From: Anaerovibrio sp. RM50
GTDB lineage: Bacteria > Bacillota > Negativicutes > Selenomonadales > Selenomonadaceae
Reading direction: 5' to 3'
NCBI RefSeq assembly: GCF_000622005.1
Contig: NZ_JHWV01000007.1
Coordinates: forward strand, 1 to 64,000
DNA: 64,000 bases
A program made the translations under genes and the position numbers. A model generated the notes under the pieces. That model searched no databases and was not told the origin of the DNA. It worked only from the letters and a program-made list of their open reading frames with translations. Positions 34,332 to 43,500 of the stretch are shown here, one piece after another (the stretch's first letter is position 1; the number at the start of each line of letters is the position of its first letter).

Positions 34332-34439
34332 TTGGAGCAATTAGTTTATTAATTGTATATTATATTCATGTTTACTTTATATTATTTGTAACTATATCAT
34401 ATTTGTCTAATATTATAAATATAATTATTGATTGCAATA

Positions 34440-34466
34440 AAAAATCCCGGAAATAATTCCGGGATG
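34440..34466 (-). terminator. Terminator of the first tRNA unit
   Basis: Minus strand: ATCCCGGAA pairs with TTCCGGGAT, followed by TTTTTAT. Confidence 0.8.
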
Positions 34467-34475
34467 ATTAAACTT

Positions 34476-34550
34476 TGGAGGTGACACCCAGATTCGAACT
34501 GGGGAATAAAGGTTTTGCAGACCTTGGCCTTACCACTTGGCGATGTCACC
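34476..34550 (-). tRNA. tRNA-Cys (GCA)
   Basis: Minus-strand cloverleaf GGTGACATCGCCAAGTGG... with anticodon GCA in the CTGCAAA loop, TTCGAATC T-loop, U73 discriminator and encoded CCA. Confidence 0.95.
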
Positions 34551-34558
34551 AAATAAAA

Positions 34559-34634
34559 TGGAGCGGAAAACGAGACTCGAACTCGCGACCCCCACCTTGG
34601 CAAGGTGATGCTCTACCAACTGAGCTATTTCCGC
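34559..34634 (-). tRNA. tRNA-Gly (GCC)
   Basis: Minus-strand GCGGAAATAGCTCAGTTGGT..., anticodon GCC, T-loop GTTCGAGTC, encoded CCA. 8 bases from the tRNA-Cys. Confidence 0.95.
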
Positions 34635-34690
34635 ATATTTTTTATTGCTATTAAATTAGAAAGAAAAATGAATATTTCTCACATTTAGGA

Positions 34691-34720
34691 ATTATAGCAT
34701 TTATGCGAGTCCCGTGTCAA
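34691..34720 (-). promoter_or_regulatory. Promoter of the first tRNA unit
   Basis: Minus strand: TTGACA (34720-34715), 18-base spacer, TATAAT (34696-34691); both boxes are perfect. Confidence 0.8.
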
Positions 34721-34740
34721 ATGCAATATTAAAAAAATAC

Positions 34741-34801
34741 AACATACTTTTTATTAAGCAAATCCTTTCTCTCTTCCAGCTGTCCAAAGACGCTCTTATA
34801 T
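34741..34801 (-). pseudogene. Remnant of a DUF234-type ATPase
   Basis: Minus strand encodes YKSVFGQLEERKDLLNKKYVV, nearly the same as KSVFEQLEERKDLINKKYQV in the intact ATPase at 36843-38249. Only this short piece of the C-terminus remains. Confidence 0.65.
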
Positions 34802-34951
34802 AAGGCAAGAGGAATACGACAAAATCGATCTGTACCCGCGTACAGTATTGCAATTATACCCGCTAATCGGCGTTTTATGATTGCTAATACAAGATTTTTT
34901 GCTTATAATAACCATGTGCAATTGTTATCCTTAACAAGAAATTATTTGCAT

Positions 34952-35095
34952 TATAACGCCATTGTTCAAATTTTTCTTCTTTAGAAGAAAAATCTTCCAA
35001 TTAGCGTTTCAACGAGCTGGGAGATATTCTCACCAGCTGTTGTAGTTTGTTTTCCCCCACCTAAAGAGGAAGGGGACATCTTAAAGCTCGTTATA
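34952..35095 (-). repeat. 144-bp TATAACG element, copy 5
   Basis: Standard copy with all stems. It lies directly before the LuxR gene leader. Confidence 0.85.
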
Positions 35096-35142
35096 TTTTT
35101 TCATTTTGATTGCCAATTTGAATAAAAAAGGATTTGATGAAC

Positions 35143-36609
35143 ATGAATCCTATACCTTTATCGCCGATATCGCGTTCCATTATCTTACAAAAAATTGTCG
35201 GTGCAGATATATGCACCGTGTCCCTGTTCGTGGCCAATGCGTTGTACTTTTTCTGGGCCACCACGGTGTACATGGCGCTCCATTTTGCCGGCATCGACTG
35301 GCCACAAATCTTTTTCTCTTCCATTATCCCCGGTACGGAAATGTTACCGGATCTTTGCATGATGTTGGCAGTTTTCTCCGGCACCGTGTGCTATGGGCTC
35401 CGGCCCCCATGCTGGCAGCGGTATCTACTTCCGGTGTTGGCGATGATCATGCTTTCCGTAATGGTGTTCCCATTCGTGGGAGCTAGCCTTCGCCTGTTGA
35501 TGCTTGCCTTTTTTATGGCACTTTCAGGTGGCGTGTTTGCGCTGATTTTCCATTTGGTTTCCCTGCACGTGGCGCCGAACTTGACTGGTCGCTTCTTCGG
35601 TTTTTCGACCGCTTTTTCCCTGCTGTTGCAGTCAGGTTTCCATGCTGTTCTGGACGCCTCGTTGACTGGCTTTCTGACTGCCTCGGTGCTGTGCGTGGGC
35701 GGTCTGGCAATGCTATTGCCCAAATGTCTGGAACAACTTGCCTCGATGAAAACGCCAGCAGTTGAACAACCAGCGGAACCAAAGCCTCCCCTTGTCGATA
35801 TATCCGTTTTCCGCTGGTCAGTACCCATGACGCTTTTGATTGTCGTACTGCTTTCCCTGCTCCATGGCATTGGGGACCTGTATATGGACGCTTATCACAA
35901 TTTTAATGATTTATTTGGATTCTCTCGCCTGTCCTATTGCTTAGGTTCCATCGTAGCTGGTTATTTTGCCGACCGCAATCGGTTGTATTTGCCCTTGGCT
36001 GCACTGTTTGCCAAAGCGCAGGACATTTTGGATATCTGGGTCGGACAAGAACAGGTTTTGTATTACCCACTTCATTATTTTGGCGATTTCATGAATGGCT
36101 TCTTTACCCTGTTCATCATTCTGGCCTTTGTAGACCTCGCCGCCCATCGGCCATCGCTGAAGCCCTGGGCCGTAACCAGTCGTTCCGTGCAGATGTTTAC
36201 CGTCAGTGCGGCCACTGTTTTCGGCGCTTTTATCCTGGATGCGGACAAACTGTTCTTTACGTTGCTGTATGTATTAGCCATTGTCGGGTGTCTGGTCATT
36301 GTTTTTTATAGCAGTGCCTTGCGTTTTAACCTCGGTTCCGCCGCAGCGGAGGTAACACCTTCGCTCCCCGCAACCGAGATAACGGCCCCGCTCCCCGCCC
36401 CGGATTACTGCGCCCGCTACGGGCTGACCCAGCGAGAGACCGAGGTGCTGGATTGTATTCTTTCCGGCCAAAGCATTGCCGAAATCAGCGAAGCGCTTTT
36501 CATTAGCCAGCGGACTGTCAAGTTTCACATCACCAACTTGCTGCGCAAGACCAGCGCCGCTTCGCAAAAGGAATTGCTCCTTCTGCTGTACGAAAAGCAG
36601 GGAAAATAA
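35143..36609 (+). CDS. Multi-pass membrane LuxR-family transcriptional regulator
   Basis: About 489 residues. The first 400 residues form about 12 hydrophobic segments of MFS-like arrangement (e.g. VSLFVANALYFFWATTVYM). The C-terminal domain (about 420-487) is a LuxR helix-turn-helix: YGLTQRETEVLDCILSGQSI, AEISEALFISQRTVKFHITN. It is a membrane-embedded regulator, possibly sensing a transported molecule. Start choice between 35137 and 35143 is open; the second has the better distance from AAAGGA. The coding sequence is richer in G+C than its surroundings, which suggests acquisition from elsewhere. No target gene is adjacent. Confidence 0.85.
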   Translation: MNPIPLSPISRSIILQKIVGADICTVSLFVANALYFFWATTVYMALHFAGIDWPQIFFSSIIPGTEMLPDLCMMLAVFSGTVCYGLRPPCWQRYLLPVLAMIMLSVMVFPFVGASLRLLMLAFFMALSGGVFALIFHLVSLHVAPNLTGRFFGFSTAFSLLLQSGFHAVLDASLTGFLTASVLCVGGLAMLLPKCLEQLASMKTPAVEQPAEPKPPLVDISVFRWSVPMTLLIVVLLSLLHGIGDLYMDAYHNFNDLFGFSRLSYCLGSIVAGYFADRNRLYLPLAALFAKAQDILDIWVGQEQVLYYPLHYFGDFMNGFFTLFIILAFVDLAAHRPSLKPWAVTSRSVQMFTVSAATVFGAFILDADKLFFTLLYVLAIVGCLVIVFYSSALRFNLGSAAAEVTPSLPATEITAPLPAPDYCARYGLTQRETEVLDCILSGQSIAEISEALFISQRTVKFHITNLLRKTSAASQKELLLLLYEKQGK

Positions 36610-36652
36610 ATTACAAAGGGAACAACAGCGGTTTCAATAGTTGACGTACACA

Positions 36653-36708
36653 GACTGATACGCCAAGGCTAAATCACAAAAGCCGAAGCGTATCAGTCTT
36701 TCTTTTGT
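36653..36708 (+). terminator. Intrinsic terminator after the LuxR gene
   Basis: GACTGATACGC pairs with GCGTATCAGTC across a loop with a second GGCT/AGCC stem, followed by TTTCTTTT. Confidence 0.75.
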
Positions 36709-36842
36709 CAAAGCCATCTTGACCGCTACACTTGCGTCCTCCTTCTTCATCTGTTTCATCAAAGCCACGAGCTTTGCTACTGTAGTCATTCAGCTGCTGA
36801 CGGTCAATGCCATAATCTGAGATGACATCTACAATTCTTTAT

Positions 36843-38249
36843 TTACCTATACAGTCGTGGCAAATCTGTCATAAATATATTTTTCTTCTTAGCATTATTC
36901 TTAACCCAGTCCGAGAAACCACTCTTGGAGAAAAGCAGGTATTGGACTACTTGATACTTTTTATTAATCAAATCCTTTCTTTCTTCCAGCTGTTCAAAGA
37001 CGCTCTTATCCAATAATTCATTCTTGTACTTGCATTCACCAATAACAGCTTTTTTTCCAATAGTATCAATACCTACTACATCAATATCAGTTTCCTCTTT
37101 TTTTGCTGGGTTAGTGCCCCACCATTTTCCGACCTTCATTACCATACAAGCCAATTCACCGGTACAACCAACATCCATGGTAAAGTAACGGCACATATCC
37201 TCAAAAACGCTCCCCATATAGTGGTTAAGATTATTTTTCACCACATTTTCGTAGTATATGGCTCCCCGTCCATAGTCAATCATACTGATAGCCGGAGAAA
37301 CAAACTGATACCAAAACCTGAACATATTGTCAGCCAAAACGTACTGTACCTTACGTTTATTGCTTTCATCTGTAATGGCATAGTCTTTACTGAGTATTCC
37401 TGTACTAACCAAATTTGCTACCGCATGAGAAACCTGTGTTTTATCCATGTGGGTAAGATCAGCTATGGTGACTATTCTGTTTCTGCCGGAGGCTACAGCT
37501 TCAATTATGGCATTATAAAGAGCCACATTTTTAAACTCCTGTGTCAGCAGATTATTAGGCTCCTCGTACAAATATCCTGTATCTGAGAAAAACAGATTCT
37601 TAAGGTTATCATCCAAGGATAACCCGTCATCAAACATTGCCAGATACTTGGCTATACCACCAGTAACACCATATACAACAGCCTTGTCTTCAAAACTGTA
37701 TTTTGGTACAAATTCTGCTGCTTCCCGATAGTTGAAGGCTTTTAATTTTAACTGTGATGTCCTGCGGCCAAACAGAGGACTCTTTTCGCTTAATACTTCA
37801 TCTTCCATGAAACTGATTGAAGAACCGCTTATGATAAAAAACATATTTCCTTTGATCCATTCCCTGTCGATATACTTCTGCAGCACTGACAGCAATGTTT
37901 TATCCTGCTCAGCCATATAAGGGAACTCATCAATTATGAATATGATTCTTTCATTTTTTGCCTTTTCACCTATCCAATGAAATAATTGCTCGTATGAATC
38001 AAAGCTGATGCCCTGCATTTCCGGTGCCAAAGCCTCAACAACATAATCACTCAGAAGTTTAAGGTTCCTTTGACTGCTGCTTCTCACAGCTGTGTAGAAG
38101 ATAGATTTCTTTCCTTCAATGAATTTCTGTAATAATGTGGACTTACCAACCCGGCGCCGACCATAAAGCACCATCATTTGGAAGCCTTCCTTGTTGCAAA
38201 TACTATTAAGAGCATCAAGTTCACGCTGACGACCAATAAATTCTTTCAT
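36843..38249 (-). CDS. AAA ATPase with DUF234 nuclease-like domain
   Basis: 468 residues. Walker A GRRRVGKST (30-38), Walker B IIFIIDEFPYM (about 113-122), a winged helix region (MDKTQVSHAVANLVSTGIL) and a C-terminal DUF234 domain with DIDVVGIDTIGKKAVIGECKYKN, whose D...ExK pattern resembles a PD-(D/E)xK nuclease. Such proteins are common accessory ATPases of unknown role. The start at 38249 has AGGTGA 7 bases upstream. It lies between two tRNA clusters; a piece of a second copy is at 34741-34801. Confidence 0.85.
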   Translation of the reverse strand: MKEFIGRQRELDALNSICNKEGFQMMVLYGRRRVGKSTLLQKFIEGKKSIFYTAVRSSSQRNLKLLSDYVVEALAPEMQGISFDSYEQLFHWIGEKAKNERIIFIIDEFPYMAEQDKTLLSVLQKYIDREWIKGNMFFIISGSSISFMEDEVLSEKSPLFGRRTSQLKLKAFNYREAAEFVPKYSFEDKAVVYGVTGGIAKYLAMFDDGLSLDDNLKNLFFSDTGYLYEEPNNLLTQEFKNVALYNAIIEAVASGRNRIVTIADLTHMDKTQVSHAVANLVSTGILSKDYAITDESNKRKVQYVLADNMFRFWYQFVSPAISMIDYGRGAIYYENVVKNNLNHYMGSVFEDMCRYFTMDVGCTGELACMVMKVGKWWGTNPAKKEETDIDVVGIDTIGKKAVIGECKYKNELLDKSVFEQLEERKDLINKKYQVVQYLLFSKSGFSDWVKNNAKKKNIFMTDLPRLYR

Positions 38250-38380
38250 CGGATTCACCTGCCTATCATTCTTAGTTGAAGTTATTTTCAATGAAATTAA
38301 CTTCAACTTATTATACATTATTTTTGATAATGTCATCTACACTTTTCATAAAATTGCTGCAATTTTACTTTTATTAGCAC

Positions 38381-38421
38381 AAAAAAAGCCCATCGCAAGA
38401 TTAAAAAACCTGCGAGGGCTT
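38381..38421 (-). terminator. Terminator of the second tRNA unit
   Basis: Minus strand: AGCCCtCGCA pairs with TGCGaTGGGCT, followed by TTTTTTT. Confidence 0.75.
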
Positions 38422-38430
38422 GATATACCT

Positions 38431-38505
38431 TGGAGGTGCCACCCAGATTCGAACTGGGGAATAAAGGTTTTGCAGACCTTGGCCTTACCACTTGGCGATG
38501 GCACC
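38431..38505 (-). tRNA. tRNA-Cys (GCA), second copy
   Basis: Same as the gene at 34476-34550 except for a compensated acceptor pair (GGTGCCA/TGGCACC instead of GGTGACA/TGTCACC). Encoded CCA. Confidence 0.95.
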
Positions 38506-38511
38506 ACATAA

Positions 38512-38587
38512 TGGAGCGGAAAACGAGACTCGAACTCGCGACCCCCACCTTGGCAAGGTGATGCTCTACCAACTGAGCTATTTCCGC
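38512..38587 (-). tRNA. tRNA-Gly (GCC), second copy
   Basis: Identical in sequence to the tRNA-Gly at 34559-34634. Six bases from tRNA-Cys. Confidence 0.95.
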
Positions 38588-38591
38588 AAAA

Positions 38592-38668
38592 TGGCGACCC
38601 GAAGGGGACTTGAACCCCTGACCTCCGCCGTGACAGGGCGGCATTCTAACCAACTAAACTACCGGGCC
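38592..38668 (-). tRNA. tRNA-Asp (GTC)
   Basis: Minus-strand GGCCCGGTAGTTTAGTTGG..., anticodon GTC in CTGTCAC, T-loop GTTCAAGTC, encoded CCA. First gene of the unit Asp-Gly-Cys. Confidence 0.95.
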
Positions 38669-38700
38669 GCGTTTAGTTATCGCTTTTGACGACGATAACT

Positions 38701-38729
38701 ATTATAAGTGATAGGAATACCTTTGTCAA
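38701..38729 (-). promoter_or_regulatory. Promoter of the tRNA Asp-Gly-Cys unit
   Basis: Minus strand: perfect TTGACA (38729-38724), 17-base spacer, perfect TATAAT (38706-38701). Confidence 0.85.
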
Positions 38730-38754
38730 CAATAATTTTGCACATTTGTACGTA

Positions 38755-39843
38755 TTATCTGTTCTTTTCCTTCATGGCGAATATATTTTTCAGACTCTCC
38801 TTATATGGCGGTCTGGCAATGCCAAATTCCGTTACAATGCCGGTTATAAGGTCATTATCCGTCACATCAAAGGCTGGATTATAGACCTTTACCCCCTCAG
38901 GTGCCATACGCTTTTCATACCACATTTCCGTAACTTCCTCAGGCTTTCTCTGCTCTATCGTTATCTCATTCCCAGTAGGTGTGGCCATATCAATGGTGGC
39001 CGTTGGGGCGCACACATAAAACGGAATATTATAACGCTTGGCAACTGTAGCCACAATGGAGGTGCCAATTTTATTGGCCACATCACCGTTGGCTGCCACT
39101 CTGTCACAGCCCACAAATATGGCGTTAACCCAGCCATTTCGCATAACCATATTGGACATATTGTCGCAGATAAGTGTCACATCAATGCCTGATTCCTGAA
39201 GCTCAAAGGCAGTAAGGCGTGCTCCTTGGAGAAGTGGTCTCGTTTCATCGGCAAAGACCTTAAAGCTGAAGCCCTTCTCCTGGCCCACGTAAATAGGAGC
39301 CGTGGCTGTGCCATATTTTACTGCCGCCAGCTTTCCCGCATTGCAGTGGGTCAATATGCCGTCCCCGTCCTTAATAAGGGTGAGACCATGCTCCCCAATG
39401 GCACGGCACACCCGGATATCCTCCTCACGGATCTCCACCGCCTCAGCATGAAGGCACTTCACTATTTCTGCCACACTCTTTGATTTATTGGCCAATACCA
39501 CCTGCTCCATGCGGTTCAGGGCCCAGGACAGATTTACGGCTGTAGGACGGGCAGAATCCAGATATTCCTTGGCCTTTTTGAATTTCTCATAGAAGCCATC
39601 AAATTCAGACTCCACCGCCCCAATTTTCTTTGCCTCTAAATATATGCCTATGGCCGCTGCCACCCCAATGGCAGGAGCGCCCCGGACCTGCAGCAGATAT
39701 ATGGCATCCCATATTTCCTTTAAATCCGTCAGCTCCAATATTTCCGTGCTGTAGGGCAGCTTGGTCTGGTCAATTATCACCAAGGCGCTTTTGGCATCAT
39801 CAAGAGCCACTGTATCATAATCCATAATAGTATTCTTGCTCAT
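38755..39843 (-). CDS. mtnA: S-methyl-5-thioribose-1-phosphate isomerase
   Basis: 362 residues. [37 protein letters not shown] (catalytic Cys), CDNMSNMVM and [18 protein letters not shown] (catalytic Asp) define the MtnA subfamily of the eIF2B-like fold. It isomerises methylthioribose-1-phosphate to methylthioribulose-1-phosphate in methionine salvage and also handles 5-deoxyribose-1-phosphate in some bacteria. It follows the aldolase gene by 9 bases. Confidence 0.94.
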   Translation of the reverse strand: MSKNTIMDYDTVALDDAKSALVIIDQTKLPYSTEILELTDLKEIWDAIYLLQVRGAPAIGVAAAIGIYLEAKKIGAVESEFDGFYEKFKKAKEYLDSARPTAVNLSWALNRMEQVVLANKSKSVAEIVKCLHAEAVEIREEDIRVCRAIGEHGLTLIKDGDGILTHCNAGKLAAVKYGTATAPIYVGQEKGFSFKVFADETRPLLQGARLTAFELQESGIDVTLICDNMSNMVMRNGWVNAIFVGCDRVAANGDVANKIGTSIVATVAKRYNIPFYVCAPTATIDMATPTGNEITIEQRKPEEVTEMWYEKRMAPEGVKVYNPAFDVTDNDLITGIVTEFGIARPPYKESLKNIFAMKEKNR

Positions 39844-39852
39844 ATTAATCCC

Positions 39853-40530
39853 TCACTTATCTTCCCCTGGCAGAAGCTTAATTTCCTTTGGATAAGCCCA
39901 CTTCTGAAGCTCTTCCTTGTCAACGTAATCCGGCTCCTTCCCGGGACCCAGAATAGTCAGGGTATTATAATAAATCTCCGCCAGCTCCTCCACATAGGCC
40001 GCCTTGGTCAGTGCCTCCTTTATATCCTTGTCCACCGCCACGGCCCCATGCTTTTCCATAAGGGCCACGTCAGAAATCTGCAAGGGCTTTATAACAGACT
40101 CCGCCAACGCCGGAGTGGCAGGCCGCCCGTAGGGAGCCACGGGAATATAGCCCTCCTTGCAGCCCAGATGCATCAATTCAGTCACAATGGCAGGAATAGG
40201 CTTATTGAGAATGGCAAAGGTCAGAGCAAACTTGGAGTGGGTATGCACCACAGCATTTACATCAGGACGGGCCTGGTAAATCTTAAGGTGCATGGTTACC
40301 TCGCTGGTGGGACGGTGCATCGTCTCTGCCTCCACCACCTCCGCATTCATATTCACCACCACAATATCATGGTAGGTCATTTCACTTCGGTCCATACCAG
40401 TTGGAGTAATACAGATAAGCCCCGTATCCTCATCACGGATACTGAAATTTCCGGAGCGATGCTGGCAAAGCCCCATCTCTTCCGCCTTAACAGCGCACTC
40501 CAGCACTTTTCTCTTTATTTCTTTTAACAT
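39853..40530 (-). CDS. Class II aldolase (FucA/AraD family), probable MTRu-1-P aldolase
   Basis: 225 residues. The zinc-binding HTHSKFA motif (His95, His97 region), an upstream TGMDRSEM and a downstream MEKHGAVA are typical of the family, as are the N-terminal SGNFSIR residues. Alone it would be called fuculose-1-phosphate aldolase; next to mtnA, the likely substrate is methylthioribulose-1-phosphate or 5-deoxyribulose-1-phosphate, giving dihydroxyacetone phosphate and an aldehyde (the DHAP shunt of Rhodospirillum and pathogenic E. coli). Gap to polC is 17 bases. Confidence 0.85.
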   Translation of the reverse strand: MLKEIKRKVLECAVKAEEMGLCQHRSGNFSIRDEDTGLICITPTGMDRSEMTYHDIVVVNMNAEVVEAETMHRPTSEVTMHLKIYQARPDVNAVVHTHSKFALTFAILNKPIPAIVTELMHLGCKEGYIPVAPYGRPATPALAESVIKPLQISDVALMEKHGAVAVDKDIKEALTKAAYVEELAEIYYNTLTILGPGKEPDYVDKEELQKWAYPKEIKLLPGEDK

Positions 40531-40547
40531 AGCAAAGCCTCTCCCGC

Positions 40548-43500
40548 TTAAAACAGCGACATCTGGTCACTCTCATCCATGCCCTCAAGACAGCCGTGGA
40601 CTCTGAGGGCCTCAATACTGGTTTTGGTTATGCCGGTCCGCTTCTTCAGATTTTCAACAGAAGAAAATGGGCCGGTTTTTCTCTTCTCCACAATGGACTT
40701 GGCATCAACACCACCAAGGCCTGTAAGGGTAGTAAATGGCGGCAGAAGGGCATTTTCCTCTGTAACCATCTGGAAGCGGTCCGCCCCTGATTTATACAGA
40801 TCCACCTTCTTCACCGTAAAGCCGCGGATATACATCTCCCATGCCAGCTGAAGGACAACGTAAAGCTCCTCCTCCTTGGCATCCCTCTTATCCTTTGCCT
40901 CCAGCTCCTCCATTTTTTCCTTAACTGCTTTCTGCCCCTTGGCAATAATGTCGGAGTCAAAGGCCGCAGCCCGGATGGAGAAATAGGCCGCATAATAGGC
41001 CAACGGATAATGAACCTTACAGAAGGCAATGCGATAGGCCATCATAACGTAGGCTGTGGCATGGGCCCGTGGGAACATGTACTTAATCTTCTGGCAGGAC
41101 TCAATATACCATTCAGGAATCCCCGTCTTTCTAAGAATTTCAACAACATCTGGCTCAATGCCCTTGCCCTTACGCACCTTCTCCATGGTCTTGAAGGCCA
41201 GAAGCGGCTCCACCCCGTTATGCATCAGATACATCATAATGTCATCACGGGCGGCAATGGCGTTCTGCAGGGTACATGTACCCGCCTTGATAAGGTCCTG
41301 GGCATTTCCCAGCCATACATCTGTGCCGTGGGAAAAGCCGGATATACGCACCAAATCCGAGAAGCAGCTTGGATTGGTGTCCGCAATCATCTGGCGGGTA
41401 AAATTGGTTCTGAACTCCGGAATACCAAAGGTTCCGGAATTTGCCCCCAGCTCCTCCTCCGTAACGCCCAAAGCATTGGTGCTGTTAAAGAGACTGAGAG
41501 TTGCCGGGTCATCAAAGGGAATTGTCTTAGGGTCACGGTGGGTAAGATCCTCCAGCATTTTTATTACCGTAGGATCATCGTGGCCCAGAATATCCAGCTT
41601 AACAAGTCGGCTGGAAATAGAATGATAATCGAAATGGGTTGTAATGGTGGCTGAGGTCTTGTCGTCAGCAGGGTGCTGGAGAGGGGTAAAGAAATGAACG
41701 TCCATATCCCTTGGCACTACCATGATTCCCGCTGGGTGCTGCCCAGTGGTGCGCTTAACGCCGTTACAGCCAATGGCCACCTTGTTAATATAGGCCTCAC
41801 GCTTGCTCTGGCCCTTTTCCTCATAATACTTTCTTACAAAGCCATAAGCGGTTTTCTCCGCCACAGTACCAATGGATCCGGCCCTAAATACGTTATCCTT
41901 GCCGAAAAGCTCCTCGGTGTACTTATGGGCCACTGGTTGGTACTCTCCGGAGAAATTTAAGTCGATATCAGGAACCTTGTCCCCGTCAAAGCCCAAAAAT
42001 ACCGCAAATGGTATTTCATGGCCGTCCTTCACCATGCTGGAACCGCAAATTGGACAGTCCTTGTCCGGCAAATCATAGCCACAGCCGTAGGAACCGTCGG
42101 TAATAAACTCGCTGTGCTTGCAATGAGGACAGCGCCAGTGTGGCGGCAGCGGATTTACCTCGGTAATATCCGTCATGGTGGCCACAAAGGAGGAGCCTAC
42201 GGAACCTCGGGAGCCCACCAGATAGCCGTCCAGATTGGATTTGCGCACCAGCTTGTGGGCAATGAGATACAGCACGGAGAAGCCGTGGGCAATAATTGGC
42301 TTCAGCTCCTGGTCAATGCGGGCCTGAACGATTTCCGGCAGCACCTCCCCATAAAGGCTTTTGGCCTTGTTGTAGGTCATGGAGGTAATTTCCTCGTCTG
42401 CCCCCGGAATCATTGGTGAATAGAGCTCATCCGGAATCGGCTTGAACTTCTCGCACATATCGGCGATTTTCCTTGGGTTTGTAACCACCGCCTCGTATGC
42501 GGCTTCTTCTCCCAGATACTGGAATTCTGCCAGCATTTCCTCAGTTGTTCTCAGATATAATGGCGGCTGCAAATCAGCATCATCAAAGCCCTTGCCCTTC
42601 ATGAGAATGGCGCGGTATATCTGGTCCTCTGGATTGAGAAAATGCACGTCGCAGGTGGCAATAAGGGGCTTGTTCAGCTTCTTTGCCAGCTCCGCCACCT
42701 TCAGATTTATCTTAATTAAGTCATCATCGTCTTTTATATTAGGGAAATCATCGCTTCTTACAAGGAATTCGTTGTTGCCGATGGGCTGAATTTCCAGATA
42801 ATCGTAGAAATCAGCTATTTCCAGCAGCTCCTCATCACTCTGCCCCGCCACAATGGCACGGATAAGCTCCCCCGCCTCGCAGGCAGAGCCGATAATCAGG
42901 CCCTCACGATATTCCTGAATAAGCTGCCGTGGCAGTCTTGGGGTACGATGGAAAAACCGCAGATGGGACATGGTTATTAGCTTGTAGAGATTGCGAAGAC
43001 CGTTTGGATTTTTCGCCAGCAAAATAATATGATTTGCCCGCTTTTGCTCATAGTCCTCCCCCACAAGATAGCCTTCCACACCGTAAATAACCTTTATATT
43101 CAGTGGTTTACGGCCAAAAACAGTATCCATGGCCTCCGGGAAGGCCTGAACAACCCCGTGGTCAGTGATGGCAATGGCTGGCCAGCCCCATTTTTCCGCG
43201 GTGGTAATAAGGCTTTTGGCGGAAGACACCGCATCCATGTTGCTCATGGTGGTGTGGCAATGAAGCTCCACACGCTTTTCCTCCGACTGGTCCTTGCGGC
43301 TTTCAACATCCACCAGCAGCACGCTGTCAGCAAACATTACATAGTCGTTGTCGTATTTATCGTAGCGGACGGAGCCCTTCACCTTTATGGTGCCGCCACC
43401 CTTGGCGGCTTTTTTTAGGCGGCCAAGGACCTTCTCATAGCCCTCTGTGTCCTTTAAGAAGGCCTTGCAGGAAATACCCTCAGTATTATCCGCCACGGCA

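Larger units (their letters stand above)
34635..35142. other. Spacer with promoter, ATPase remnant and repeat
   Basis: Holds the tRNA promoter (34691-34720), a C-terminal ATPase remnant (34741-34801), a 144-bp element copy (34952-35095) and the ribosome site of the LuxR gene. Confidence 0.6.

Noticed and set aside
36709-36842. Small open frame (MKQMKKEDASV..., 41 codons) on the minus strand
   Set aside because: It runs through the LuxR terminator hairpin and has no clear domain; probably chance.
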